Under the pieces are notes generated by a model, which saw only the letters and a program-made list of their open reading frames with translations, searched no databases and was not told the DNA's origin. This document shows, piece by piece, positions 1-6,742 of a stretch of DNA of 12,420 bases. The translations under genes were made by a program, and so were the position numbers. Source of the DNA: Bacteroidales bacterium UBA6117 (GTDB lineage: Bacteria; Bacteroidota; Bacteroidia; Bacteroidales; VadinHA17); contig DIWB01000041.1 of the NCBI GenBank assembly GCA_002428385.1, positions 1 through 12,420 on the forward strand, written 5' to 3'. The stretch's first letter is position 1, and every line of letters begins with the position of its first letter.

Positions 1-134
1 TAATTTAAAGGATAAGGTACTAAATCTTCTATTAACTATTTAAGTCTAGCAAATTCTTATTGGTTCCAATCATATTCTATCTCCCTGATGAGAGATAAGG
101 CTTGGTATTATTTTATTTTTAGAATTCCTAGAAG

Positions 135-602
135 ATGGTAAAAAGTGTTATTTTCTTAATTATTTTTTCTACCTGCAGCCTTTTTTGCTTTTCGCAAAAA
201 AAAGCAACTGATACTACAAAGGTAGAAATAGTAAATGCTCTTGAATCATGGCCAAAATATAATGGTGGCGTTGAAAAGCTTGCTATATTTATTGAAGATA
301 ACGTTAATTATCCGAGTAATGCTTTCAAAGACTCACTTGAAGGAATCGTATACATTTCAATGGATGTTGATACCGATGGCAGTACAAATAATCATATTAT
401 AATAAAAGGTATTAGGGAAGATTTGGATAATGAAGCCATCCGAATAGCAAAACTGATAAAGTTTGAAAGAGCTGGAATGCAAAATGGAAAACCAGTTAAG
501 GTTAAATATACCTTGCCGATAGAATTTAAATTATCTAATATCAAAGGGATAACAAATTGCAATAAGCGTTCTTTGAAAAAACAACCAGCACCTGGTCATT
601 GA
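135..602 (+). CDS. Small exported protein with TonB C-terminal domain
   Basis: This 155-residue protein has a hydrophobic N-terminus (about residues 4-20, ending in CFSQ) that looks like a signal peptide or a single membrane anchor. Residues about 55-133 match the TonB C-terminal fold: a YPSNA element, then G-x-V-Y-I-S-x-D-V-D-x-D-G, then L-D-x-E-A-x-R, then the NGKPVKVKY stretch and a closing P-x-E-F strand. Domains of this type in classical TonB contact TonB-dependent outer-membrane receptors in the periplasm. Here the long proline-rich spacer of TonB is missing, so the protein is more like the many short single-domain relatives found in Bacteroidota, whose roles are mostly unknown. The last 18 or so residues are lysine-rich and lie beyond the domain. 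The gene is clearly richer in A+T than the housekeeping genes that follow, and it sits just upstream of a broken Rhs tail, both suggesting acquired DNA. The ATG at 135 is the natural start because the signal sequence follows it directly. Domain call is firm; function is not. Confidence 0.8.
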   Translation: MVKSVIFLIIFSTCSLFCFSQKKATDTTKVEIVNALESWPKYNGGVEKLAIFIEDNVNYPSNAFKDSLEGIVYISMDVDTDGSTNNHIIIKGIREDLDNEAIRIAKLIKFERAGMQNGKPVKVKYTLPIEFKLSNIKGITNCNKRSLKKQPAPGH

Positions 603-633
603 AAAATCCGGCCCGGAGTGTAAAAGGAGGGTT

Positions 634-969
634 TACTGGTATTCATATTGCCTCAATAATCCACTAAAGTACACGGATCCTGACGGTGAATGGGTTATGC
701 TGTCTTAACAATGCATGCAAATATATATGTAAGCACATCTGCAGCGAATGGCTGGCAATTCAATCCGGCAAAATGGGATTGGCAAAGTCCGAAAACATGG
801 GTGAGTTTAGTGCAAAGTGGTGTCAGTGGTTACCAAATGGGTTCTGGTATAGAGAAAACTGGTAAAAGCAAATGTAAAGGTACACGTATATTGGAATGTA
901 TTTGAATTTGCCGGAAAGGAAAATCTAATGGAGGAAACTTACAGTGAAAGATATGTATGGGCATTTTAA
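634..969 (+). pseudogene. Decayed 3' end of an Rhs/YD-repeat gene
   Basis: The stretch 634-705 encodes YCLNNPLKYTDPDGEW in one frame, which is the hallmark end of the Rhs-associated core in Bacteroidota; that frame stops at 706. A second frame (about 709-862; the open frame runs 690-905) then encodes NGWQFNPAKWDWQSPKTW and SGVSGYQMG, the sort of linker that normally follows the core and leads to the variable C-terminal tip. A third frame, open from 853 and sharing the frame of the first block, appears to take over near 862 and continues with KVHVYWNVFEF to a stop at 967-969. No single frame spans these blocks, and the upstream thousands of bases of YD repeats are absent, since the TonB-domain gene ends at 602. 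So this is a truncated remnant with at least two frameshifts. Intact Rhs proteins deliver C-terminal toxins or act as large surface or secreted proteins; no toxin family was recognised in this tip. The motif call is strong; the exact frameshift points are inferred. Confidence 0.72.
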
Positions 970-1055
970 AATTTGAGGAACCATGGCCTGCTTGCAATGA
1001 TGATCTATCCGTTAATAATACTAAAATCGCGAACTACTCATATATAAAGCATTCG
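970..1055. other. AT-rich spacer between Rhs remnant and ribD
   Basis: A short open frame (957-1079, plus strand, 40 codons) runs through this spacer and into the 3' end of ribD. It lies in the same frame as the middle block of the Rhs remnant, so it could be a further scrap of the same tip. It has no recognisable motif and I do not call it a gene. No clear terminator for ribD was found; a 5-bp inverted repeat (1029-1033 with 1052-1056) is too weak to rely on. Confidence 0.4.
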
Positions 1056-2120
1056 CTATTTTCCCTCATCCTCCCTTAAGAATATTTCCAGCCTGCTTTT
1101 GCTGAAATCCTGCTTCTGCATCAGTTTCCCGCCGATCGCGGGAGCCTTCACCCCGTTGCCCAGCACCTCATATCCATGGAAGACTCTTGCCTCATCCCAG
1201 AGTCCGAGGCTGATGAAATGATTAAGGACTGCCGCCCCTCCTTCTATAAACAATGACTGGATCCCCCATTTATAAAGATAATCGAGCACCTGGATGGCCG
1301 ATGGTTCTTTCTTATTCAGCTTTACCACAACCGATCCCTCCATTTTCACTTTCTCGGGAAAGAAGGTGAATACAACCTGCGGACCGATAAGTTCATTCAT
1401 GGCCAGATATGATGGCAGGTCTCCTGATCCTGAAAGAATAAGCCGGATGGGACTGGTTCCTGTCCATTCCCGTACATTCAGCTTCGGATTGTCGGCCCTC
1501 ACTGTTTCACCTCCCACCAGGATAGCCTGTTCCGTGGCTCTCCATTTATGAACCAGGATCCGTTCGGAACTGCCTGTAATCCACAATGGGCCGTCCGTCA
1601 TCCTCTTCTCCCTGCCGCGGCCGATGAATCCGTCAGCGCTCTGGGCCCATTTCAGGACTATATAAGGTCGTTTCTTTTCGTTAACAGCAAAAAACCTCCG
1701 GTTGATGAACCGGCATTCATCATTGGCAATGCCTGTGATCACCCTGCAGCCGGCCTCCCTGAGCCGTGCGAATCCTTTTCCCGAAACTTTGGCGCTTGTG
1801 TCGGTGGCGCCTGCAACGACCACCGGAATCCCTTCAGCAATAATCCGGTCGGCGCATGGTGGCGTCTTCCCGTAATGAGAGCAGGGCTCAAGATTGACAT
1901 AAAGAGTGGAAGAGGAGAGCAGGCTGCGGTCTCCCACAGATTCTATGGCCATCACTTCAGCATGCCGGCTACCGGCTTTCATGTGATAACCTTCCCCGAT
2001 TATCTTTCCTTCATGTACAATGACCGATCCCACCAGCGGATTCGGGTAGGTAAGTCCTTCGGCCTTTGAAGCAAGTTCAAGGCATCGCCTCATGAATTTA
2101 AGATGATCTTCTCCTGCCAT
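1056..2120 (-). CDS. ribD: Bifunctional riboflavin deaminase/reductase RibD
   Basis: RibD performs two successive cytosolic steps of riboflavin synthesis: it deaminates 2,5-diamino-6-ribosylamino-4(3H)-pyrimidinone 5'-phosphate, then reduces the ribosyl side chain with NADPH. The 354-residue length is normal for the fused enzyme. The N-terminal deaminase domain (about 1-145) has the zinc site intact: HAE at 53-55 and the pair Cys80/Cys89 in EPCSHYGKTPPC. The reductase domain (about 150-350) begins with RPYIVLKWAQSADG and contains the IEGGAAVLNHF substrate/NADPH-binding segment near 292-302. The ATG at 2120 gives the usual N-terminus with the family-typical YPNPLVGSVIV about 25 residues in. 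The gene is divergent from prmC with only 26 bp between start codons, so the two must share a very compact promoter region. No other riboflavin genes are in the window and no FMN riboswitch was seen upstream. Confidence 0.96.
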   Translation of the reverse strand: MAGEDHLKFMRRCLELASKAEGLTYPNPLVGSVIVHEGKIIGEGYHMKAGSRHAEVMAIESVGDRSLLSSSTLYVNLEPCSHYGKTPPCADRIIAEGIPVVVAGATDTSAKVSGKGFARLREAGCRVITGIANDECRFINRRFFAVNEKKRPYIVLKWAQSADGFIGRGREKRMTDGPLWITGSSERILVHKWRATEQAILVGGETVRADNPKLNVREWTGTSPIRLILSGSGDLPSYLAMNELIGPQVVFTFFPEKVKMEGSVVVKLNKKEPSAIQVLDYLYKWGIQSLFIEGGAAVLNHFISLGLWDEARVFHGYEVLGNGVKAPAIGGKLMQKQDFSKSRLEIFLREDEGK

Positions 2121-2134
2121 TAAGTGTAAAGTGC

Positions 2135-2142
2135 TAATTTTG
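2135..2142 (+). promoter_or_regulatory. Candidate -7 promoter box for prmC
   Basis: The octamer TAATTTTG matches the Bacteroidota -7 consensus TAnnTTTG exactly. It ends four bases before the prmC ATG at 2147, so a transcript started from it would have essentially no leader. No TTTG/TTG -33 element is visible at the expected spacing, which lowers confidence. Confidence 0.35.
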
Positions 2143-2146
2143 GGTT

Positions 2147-3016
2147 ATGGCTGTTAAATTACAAACAATAAAAGATATCAGGAACTATATTGCCGGCGAA
2201 CTTTCAGGCTTATATCCCCGGCGTGAGTCGCTGGCAATTGCCGGACTGGTAACAGAAAAAATCTTCAGATCCGGAAGAATGGCCTTGATGCTCAGGGAAA
2301 ACGAGCCTCTTACAGGCAGTTCTTATAAGAAGAGGGTTATGAGTTACTGCAGGAGGCTCACTACAGGAGAGCCGGTCCAGTACGTCCTTGGTGAAACCGG
2401 ATTTTACAACTGCAGGATAAGGTTGAACAAGAATGTCCTGATCCCCAGGCCCGAGACAGAGGAGCTGGCAGATATTGTCATTAAGGAGAACAGGGGCACC
2501 GAAGCCCGGATAATTGACTTCGGTACCGGATCGGGCTGTCTGGCAATTGCGCTTTCAGTAAATCTGTCGTCGGTTAAGGTGACAGCCATTGATATATCCA
2601 AAGGAGCTTTGAAGCTTGCTGCCCGGAATGCCGCAATCAACAATGCGGACGTTGATTTCATGCACGCCGACATACTCTCAGAGAGTCTGCCCGGACTACC
2701 AATGGCAGGGATCTTTATCAGCAACCCTCCTTATGTAAGAGAGTCGGAGAAAAAGCTGATGAGAAGCAATGTGCTTGATTTTGAACCAGGAAAGTCTCTG
2801 TTTGTTCCCGACAACGATCCTCTCAGGTTCTACCGGGCAATTCTGAACATCTCCGTGGAAAAGCTCAATCGCGGGGGATTGATCTATTTTGAGATCAATG
2901 AGGCAATGGGTGACTCCATGCATGATCTCCTTGAAAAGTTCGGATTTTCTGAAATCAGGATAATAAAAGACATCAATGGAAAAGACCGCTTCGCAGCAGG
3001 AAGAAAAACAACCTGA
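2147..3016 (+). CDS. prmC: Release factor glutamine methyltransferase PrmC
   Basis: PrmC (HemK) transfers a methyl group from S-adenosylmethionine to the glutamine of the GGQ motif in peptide release factors RF1 and RF2, which speeds up peptide release. The protein has the two-part build of the family: a helical N-terminal domain (about 1-85) that binds the release factor, and a Rossmann methyltransferase domain. Visible motifs are LIPRPETEEL (98-107), the SAM-binding loop DFGTGSG (124-130), the acidic AIDIS strand end (about 147-151), and the catalytic NPPY at 193-196 that holds the target glutamine. Length (289) is normal. The 3' end overlaps recX by 41 bp, implying joint transcription. One of its expected substrates, RF2, is encoded further along in this window on the other strand. 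Confidence 0.96.
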   Translation: MAVKLQTIKDIRNYIAGELSGLYPRRESLAIAGLVTEKIFRSGRMALMLRENEPLTGSSYKKRVMSYCRRLTTGEPVQYVLGETGFYNCRIRLNKNVLIPRPETEELADIVIKENRGTEARIIDFGTGSGCLAIALSVNLSSVKVTAIDISKGALKLAARNAAINNADVDFMHADILSESLPGLPMAGIFISNPPYVRESEKKLMRSNVLDFEPGKSLFVPDNDPLRFYRAILNISVEKLNRGGLIYFEINEAMGDSMHDLLEKFGFSEIRIIKDINGKDRFAAGRKTT

Positions 3017-3473
3017 AAGAAACCGTACCAGCGAAGCCCTCAACAGGGCGATGGCGTTGTGCTCCAGAACGGAATATTGCATATCGGATATCAGGCAGAA
3101 GCTCGGATCGTGGGGGCTGGAGCCAGATAAGGCTGAGGATGTGATAGCTATCCTGGTAAAGGAGAACTTCATCAACGAGGAAAGATATGCCGGGGCGTTT
3201 GTCAGGGACAAGTATCGTCACAACAAATGGGGAAGGGTAAAGATAGTATCTATGCTGAGAGCCAAAGGGATACCTACCGGGATCATTGATTCTGCGATGT
3301 CGTTCCTTGATGATGGTGAATACAGGCAGATGATAAAGGATATGCTCCTCTCCCACCGCAAGTCGGTAAAGGCAAAGAACCAGTACGACCTTAAGGGAAA
3401 ACTGCTTCGCTACGGCCTGTCAAAAGGGTTCGAAAGCAGTTTGTTGTATGATATCCTGAACGATCTGGAATAA
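2976..3473 (+). CDS. recX: Regulatory protein RecX
   Basis: RecX binds RecA filaments and limits their growth or ATPase activity, which dampens recombination and the SOS response. The 165-residue protein is made of the repeated three-helix modules typical of the family: ALNRAMALCSRTEYCISDIRQKL (about 22-43), then the INEERYAGAFVRDKYRHNKWG segment (about 67-88), and a final module with KAKNQYDLKGKLLRYGLSKGF. The RDKYRHNKWGRVKI stretch closely resembles what I recall of Bacteroidota RecX. The ATG at 2976 produces a 41-bp overlap with prmC; an ATG at 3051 would cut into the first module's helix and so is less likely. The gene is read as a unit with prmC and ends facing the minus-strand DUF2752 gene. 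Confidence 0.92.
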   Translation: MEKTASQQEEKQPERNRTSEALNRAMALCSRTEYCISDIRQKLGSWGLEPDKAEDVIAILVKENFINEERYAGAFVRDKYRHNKWGRVKIVSMLRAKGIPTGIIDSAMSFLDDGEYRQMIKDMLLSHRKSVKAKNQYDLKGKLLRYGLSKGFESSLLYDILNDLE

Positions 3474-3494
3474 CCTGAAGTCCCGGATCAGGTT
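3472..3494. terminator. Weak hairpin between convergent genes
   Basis: AACCTGA at 3472-3478 pairs with TCAGGTT at 3488-3494, giving a 7-bp stem and a 9-base loop directly over the recX stop. It lies between convergent recX and the DUF2752 gene, a sensible place for a shared terminator. No run of T follows on either strand, so an intrinsic terminator is doubtful. Confidence 0.3.
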
Positions 3495-3521
3495 ATAATT
3501 GCCTTTCGCCTCAGATCCCTG

Positions 3522-3974
3522 TCACAAAAATCTGAATATCCATTTAATAAACGGCATGAACGCTATCAGGAAGATTGTCAGGGAGGCTACTGTATCGTAG
3601 ACTATAAGCTGTCTGACTGTTTCAGGGTGTTTCAGGTAAAAAACCGAAAACACTATTCTCATGACCAGCTGGGCGGCAAAGAAGATGAAAACCCTCATTC
3701 CGTTGCTGTTCCATCTGTAAGCTTCACTGATCTTTCCCTTCAGTATAAGCGAGAAGCTGTGCGACAATCCGCATGAAGCGCATGGTTCACCGGTGAGCCG
3801 CTCATGGATGCAGACAACAGGGTAATTGTTTTTTTCGGGCGAGAAGATACCCGAATATACGAATACAAACGCCAACACTGCTGCAAGCGCGAAATTGACA
3901 GACAGGTATGGTTCAGAGATCAGCCTGTGATTCAGAGAGGAAAAAGCATTATTGGTTGTTGTCGACGGTGTCAT
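3522..3974 (-). CDS. DUF2752-family membrane protein
   Basis: A 150-residue protein of unknown function. It has three likely membrane helices (about 24-44, 93-112 and 124-148). Between the first and second lies the diagnostic DUF2752 segment: a cysteine at 55 (VVCIHERLTG), then P-C-A-S-C-G-L-S-H-S-F at 64-74 and the short KGKISEAYRWN turn. The PCxxCGLTxxF-type motif with its paired cysteines (65, 68) defines the family, and no enzymatic role is established to my knowledge. The first 26 bp overlap the end of the DUF4190-like gene upstream, so the two are almost surely co-translated. The only other methionine near the front is residue 93, inside the protein, which supports the start at 3974. 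Family assignment is by motif memory; function is unknown. Confidence 0.8.
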   Translation of the reverse strand: MTPSTTTNNAFSSLNHRLISEPYLSVNFALAAVLAFVFVYSGIFSPEKNNYPVVCIHERLTGEPCASCGLSHSFSLILKGKISEAYRWNSNGMRVFIFFAAQLVMRIVFSVFYLKHPETVRQLIVYDTVASLTIFLIAFMPFIKWIFRFL

Positions 3975-4488
3975 TGGTCACGGTATTGGCTTCTTCAAGC
4001 TCCTCAAGCTGGCGCCTGCGATCCTCCCTGTCTTCTCCCACTTTTATGTTAACAGTATCATCACCGTTTTCAATCCTTATGTCGACAGTTGCATCCTCCA
4101 GTCCGTCAAGAACATCTTTCTGAACATCCTTAATGACATTCTCTATATCACCGCCCCATTCCTTATCGAATTTGTCACCGATTTTACCTGCAACCATTAT
4201 CTGCGACATCGAAATAAGCATAGCTACAATTCCGATTATGAGTCCTGCAAGAGGAATACCGCGCGGAGAGTCATTTTTTGAAGCCTGACTCAGGGCGACA
4301 GATGCAAGCACAATGGCTATTATTCCGGGAATTACGGCAATGAGTCCCACGCATGGGATAACAGCAATTACAAAGGTTACTATTGCAGTTACAAGCGCAG
4401 CTACTCCAAGAGTCTGCCCGGCCGGTCTTGGGGTCTGACCTGGTAACTGTTCCCGGGGCTGTCCGGTGTTGTTGGTGAAATCTTCCAT
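3949..4488 (-). CDS. DUF4190-like membrane protein with charged tail
   Basis: A 179-residue protein. It begins with about 25 residues rich in Pro, Gln and Gly, followed by a hydrophobic pair of segments (about 27-68 and 77-99) with the G-V-A-A-L-V...P-G-I-I-A-I-V-L-A...G-x-P-L-A-G-L-I-I-G-I pattern of DUF4190 domains. After the membrane part comes a strongly charged region (105-165) rich in Asp, Glu, Lys and Arg, probably helical, ending in a Thr/Asn/Asp-rich tail. No catalytic motif is visible and no function is established. Proteins of this type commonly travel with other small membrane proteins, and here the gene runs directly into the DUF2752 gene with a 26-bp overlap. The start at 4488 is the natural first ATG; no SD-like sequence or clear promoter box was seen in the 106 bp between it and mutB. 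Confidence 0.78.
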   Translation of the reverse strand: MEDFTNNTGQPREQLPGQTPRPAGQTLGVAALVTAIVTFVIAVIPCVGLIAVIPGIIAIVLASVALSQASKNDSPRGIPLAGLIIGIVAMLISMSQIMVAGKIGDKFDKEWGGDIENVIKDVQKDVLDGLEDATVDIRIENGDDTVNIKVGEDREDRRRQLEELEEANTVTNDTVDNNQ

Positions 4489-4594
4489 GATGTTCAGTTA
4501 TTTTCGTTAGTTTTCATTCCTTGTCAGAATACTCTGCATATCCTGTTCTAAAGACGTGACAGGAGTTTCAATGATGCGTCCGGCTTCAACTTTA

Positions 4595-6739
4595 TTATTC
4601 AGTTGAGTGAAGTAGTATCTCAAGTATCTGTTTTGCTGCACGGGCCACTGATGTTCCGGGACCGAAAACAGCTGCCACTCCGGCATCGTAAAGGAACTTG
4701 TAATCCTGAGGTGGAATCACCCCACCGGCGATCACAAGGATATCTTCCCTTCCCATTTTTTTCAGCTCTTCAAGAACCTGTGGAATAAGTGTCTTATGGC
4801 CGGCTGCAAGGCTTGATATTCCAAGGACGTGGACATCATTTTCAACGGCCTGCCGTGCTGCTTCAGCAGGAGTCTGGAAAAGAGGTCCGATATCCACATC
4901 AAATCCGATGTCGGCATAGCCTGTTGAAACCACTTTGGCTCCCCTGTCGTGGCCGTCCTGGCCTATTTTGGCGATCATTATCCTGGGTTGGCGGCCCTCC
5001 TTTGCAGCAAATCCGGCAGCCATCGCCCTGGCTTCATCGAACTCTTTGCCTGATTTATACTCCGAGGAATAGGCACCTGAAATTGTACGTATCACAGCTT
5101 TATATCTTCCGGCTATTTTTTCACATGCATAACAAATTTCTCCAAGGCTTGCCCTTTTTGCAGCGGCGTCAACCGATAGTTCAAGCAGGTTTCCTTCACC
5201 GGTCTCGGCACTTCTGGTTATGGCATCAAGTGAGGCCCTGCATTCGTCTTCGTTTCTTTCGGCGCGAAGTTTCTGCAGCCTTAATATCTGGGCATCCCTG
5301 ACAGCGCTGTTGTCGACCTCGAGTATCTCGAGAGGTTCCTCCTTTTCAAGCCTGAACTTGTTAGTTCCGACAATGGTCTGCAGACCCGAGTCGATCCTTG
5401 CCTGGGCTCTTGCAGCCGCTTCTTCTATCCTCATCTTGGGAATGCCCGATTCAATTGCTTTGGCCATTCCTCCGAGGCTCTCGATTTCTTCAATATGTTC
5501 CCATGCCCTATGGGCAATCTCATGGGTGAGGGATTCGACATAATATGACCCGGCCCAGGGATCGACTGCCCTGCATATATTCGTCTCCTCCTGCAGATAT
5601 TTCTGGGTATTCCTTGCAATACGTGCCGAAAAATCGGTCGGAAGGGCAAGAGCCTCATCGAGGGCATTTGTGTGAAGGCTCTGGGTATGTCCGAGTGCGG
5701 CTGCCAGGGCCTCAATGGTAGTCCGGCCTATGTTATTGAAAGGATCCTGTTCCGTAAGGCTCCATCCGGAGGTCTGGCAATGGGTTCTGAGCGCCAGCGA
5801 TTTCGGATTTTTAGGATTGAACCCACTGACTATTTTAGCCCAGAGCATTCTTGCAGCCCTCATCTTTGCTATTTCCATGAAATGATTCATGCCTATGGCC
5901 CAGAAGAAGGATATCCTTGGTGCAAAAGTGTCAATATCGAGTCCGGTATTGATGCCGGTTCTCAGGTATTCGAGACCGTCGGCCAGGGTATAGGCCAGTT
6001 CGATATCGCATGTGGCTCCGGCCTCCTGCATGTGATACCCCGAGACGCTGATCGAGTTGAACTTCGGCATCCGCCGGGAGGTGAATTTAAAAATATCGGC
6101 TATTATCCGCATCGAGAAGCCCGGAGGATATATATATGTGTTCCTCACCATGAATTCCTTGAGTATGTCATTCTGGATGGTTCCGGAAAGCTCTTCATAT
6201 TTCGCTCCCTGCTCCAGGGCTGCAACGATGTAAAAAGCCAGAATTGGAAGAACGGCTCCGTTCATGGTCATCGAGACCGACATTTTATTAAGGGGGATCT
6301 GGTCGAAGAGGATCTTCATGTCGAGGATAGAATCGACCGCCACTCCAGCTTTCCCTACATCACCGGCAACCCGTTCATGATCCGAATCATACCCGCGGTG
6401 GGTTGGAAGGTCGAAGGCTATTGAAAGGCCGGTCTGGCCTCCCGCCAGATTGCGCCTGTAGAAAGCATTTGATTCCTCGGCCGTTGAGAAGCCGGCATAC
6501 TGCCTGATGGTCCATGGCTGCATGGCATACATCCCGGAATATGGGCCTCTGAGGAAAGGAGGAATACCTGCAGCATAATTCAGGTGCTCCATACCGGCAA
6601 GATCGTCCCTGCCGTAGAATGCCTTTACGGGAATATTTTCCGGAGTGGCCCAGGGACCGCCGCCATCGCCAAGTGCATGTAAATCAACAGGAGTCGATTT
6701 CCTGGCCTTCAGATCGTCATATTTGAATTTTGGCCTCAT
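4595..6739 (-). CDS. mutB: Methylmalonyl-CoA mutase, large (catalytic) subunit
   Basis: This subunit catalyses the adenosylcobalamin-dependent interconversion of succinyl-CoA and (R)-methylmalonyl-CoA in the cytosol, used for propionate formation or propionyl-CoA breakdown. The 714-residue protein is full length. The N-terminal TIM barrel (about 50-400) keeps the catalytic residues known from the Propionibacterium enzyme: Tyr81 in RQYAGF, Arg199 in FMVRN, and His236 in SGYHMQEAGA. It also has the conserved TSGWSLTEQDPFNNI block (323-337). The C-terminal B12-binding domain (about 583-714) has the D-x-H-x-x-G cobalt-ligand motif with His597 (GQDGHDRG), then the S-L-A-A-G-H and IAGGVIPPQD elements. 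The start lies three bases after the stop of mutA, so the subunits are made from one message. No epimerase, MeaB chaperone or decarboxylase gene is in the window. Confidence 0.97.
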   Translation of the reverse strand: MRPKFKYDDLKARKSTPVDLHALGDGGGPWATPENIPVKAFYGRDDLAGMEHLNYAAGIPPFLRGPYSGMYAMQPWTIRQYAGFSTAEESNAFYRRNLAGGQTGLSIAFDLPTHRGYDSDHERVAGDVGKAGVAVDSILDMKILFDQIPLNKMSVSMTMNGAVLPILAFYIVAALEQGAKYEELSGTIQNDILKEFMVRNTYIYPPGFSMRIIADIFKFTSRRMPKFNSISVSGYHMQEAGATCDIELAYTLADGLEYLRTGINTGLDIDTFAPRISFFWAIGMNHFMEIAKMRAARMLWAKIVSGFNPKNPKSLALRTHCQTSGWSLTEQDPFNNIGRTTIEALAAALGHTQSLHTNALDEALALPTDFSARIARNTQKYLQEETNICRAVDPWAGSYYVESLTHEIAHRAWEHIEEIESLGGMAKAIESGIPKMRIEEAAARAQARIDSGLQTIVGTNKFRLEKEEPLEILEVDNSAVRDAQILRLQKLRAERNEDECRASLDAITRSAETGEGNLLELSVDAAAKRASLGEICYACEKIAGRYKAVIRTISGAYSSEYKSGKEFDEARAMAAGFAAKEGRQPRIMIAKIGQDGHDRGAKVVSTGYADIGFDVDIGPLFQTPAEAARQAVENDVHVLGISSLAAGHKTLIPQVLEELKKMGREDILVIAGGVIPPQDYKFLYDAGVAAVFGPGTSVARAAKQILEILLHSTE

Positions 6740-6742
6740 AGC

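Noticed and set aside
78..97. 6-bp stem (TATCTC/GAGATA, loop 84-91) followed some bases later by a T-rich stretch, possible terminator of a gene upstream of the window
   Set aside because: The stem is short and A/T-rich and the T tract starts about eight bases later; not convincing as an intrinsic terminator.
1029..1056. Inverted repeat GCGAA/TTCGC over the ribD stop, possible terminator
   Set aside because: Only 5 bp with an 18-base loop and a weak T run; too likely by chance.
1548..2069. Long plus-strand open frame (173 codons) opposite ribD
   Set aside because: It is the antisense shadow of ribD; the ribD frame carries the catalytic motifs and this one has none.
4507..4623. Minus-strand open frame of 38 codons starting with TTG inside the 3' end of mutB and running into the spacer before the DUF4190-like gene's upstream region
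   Set aside because: The translation looks protein-like but has no recognisable motif, uses a TTG start without any SD, and overlaps mutB in another frame. Length is within chance.
5672..6424. 250-codon plus-strand open frame opposite mutB
   Set aside because: Antisense shadow of a strongly conserved gene, with no recognisable domain.
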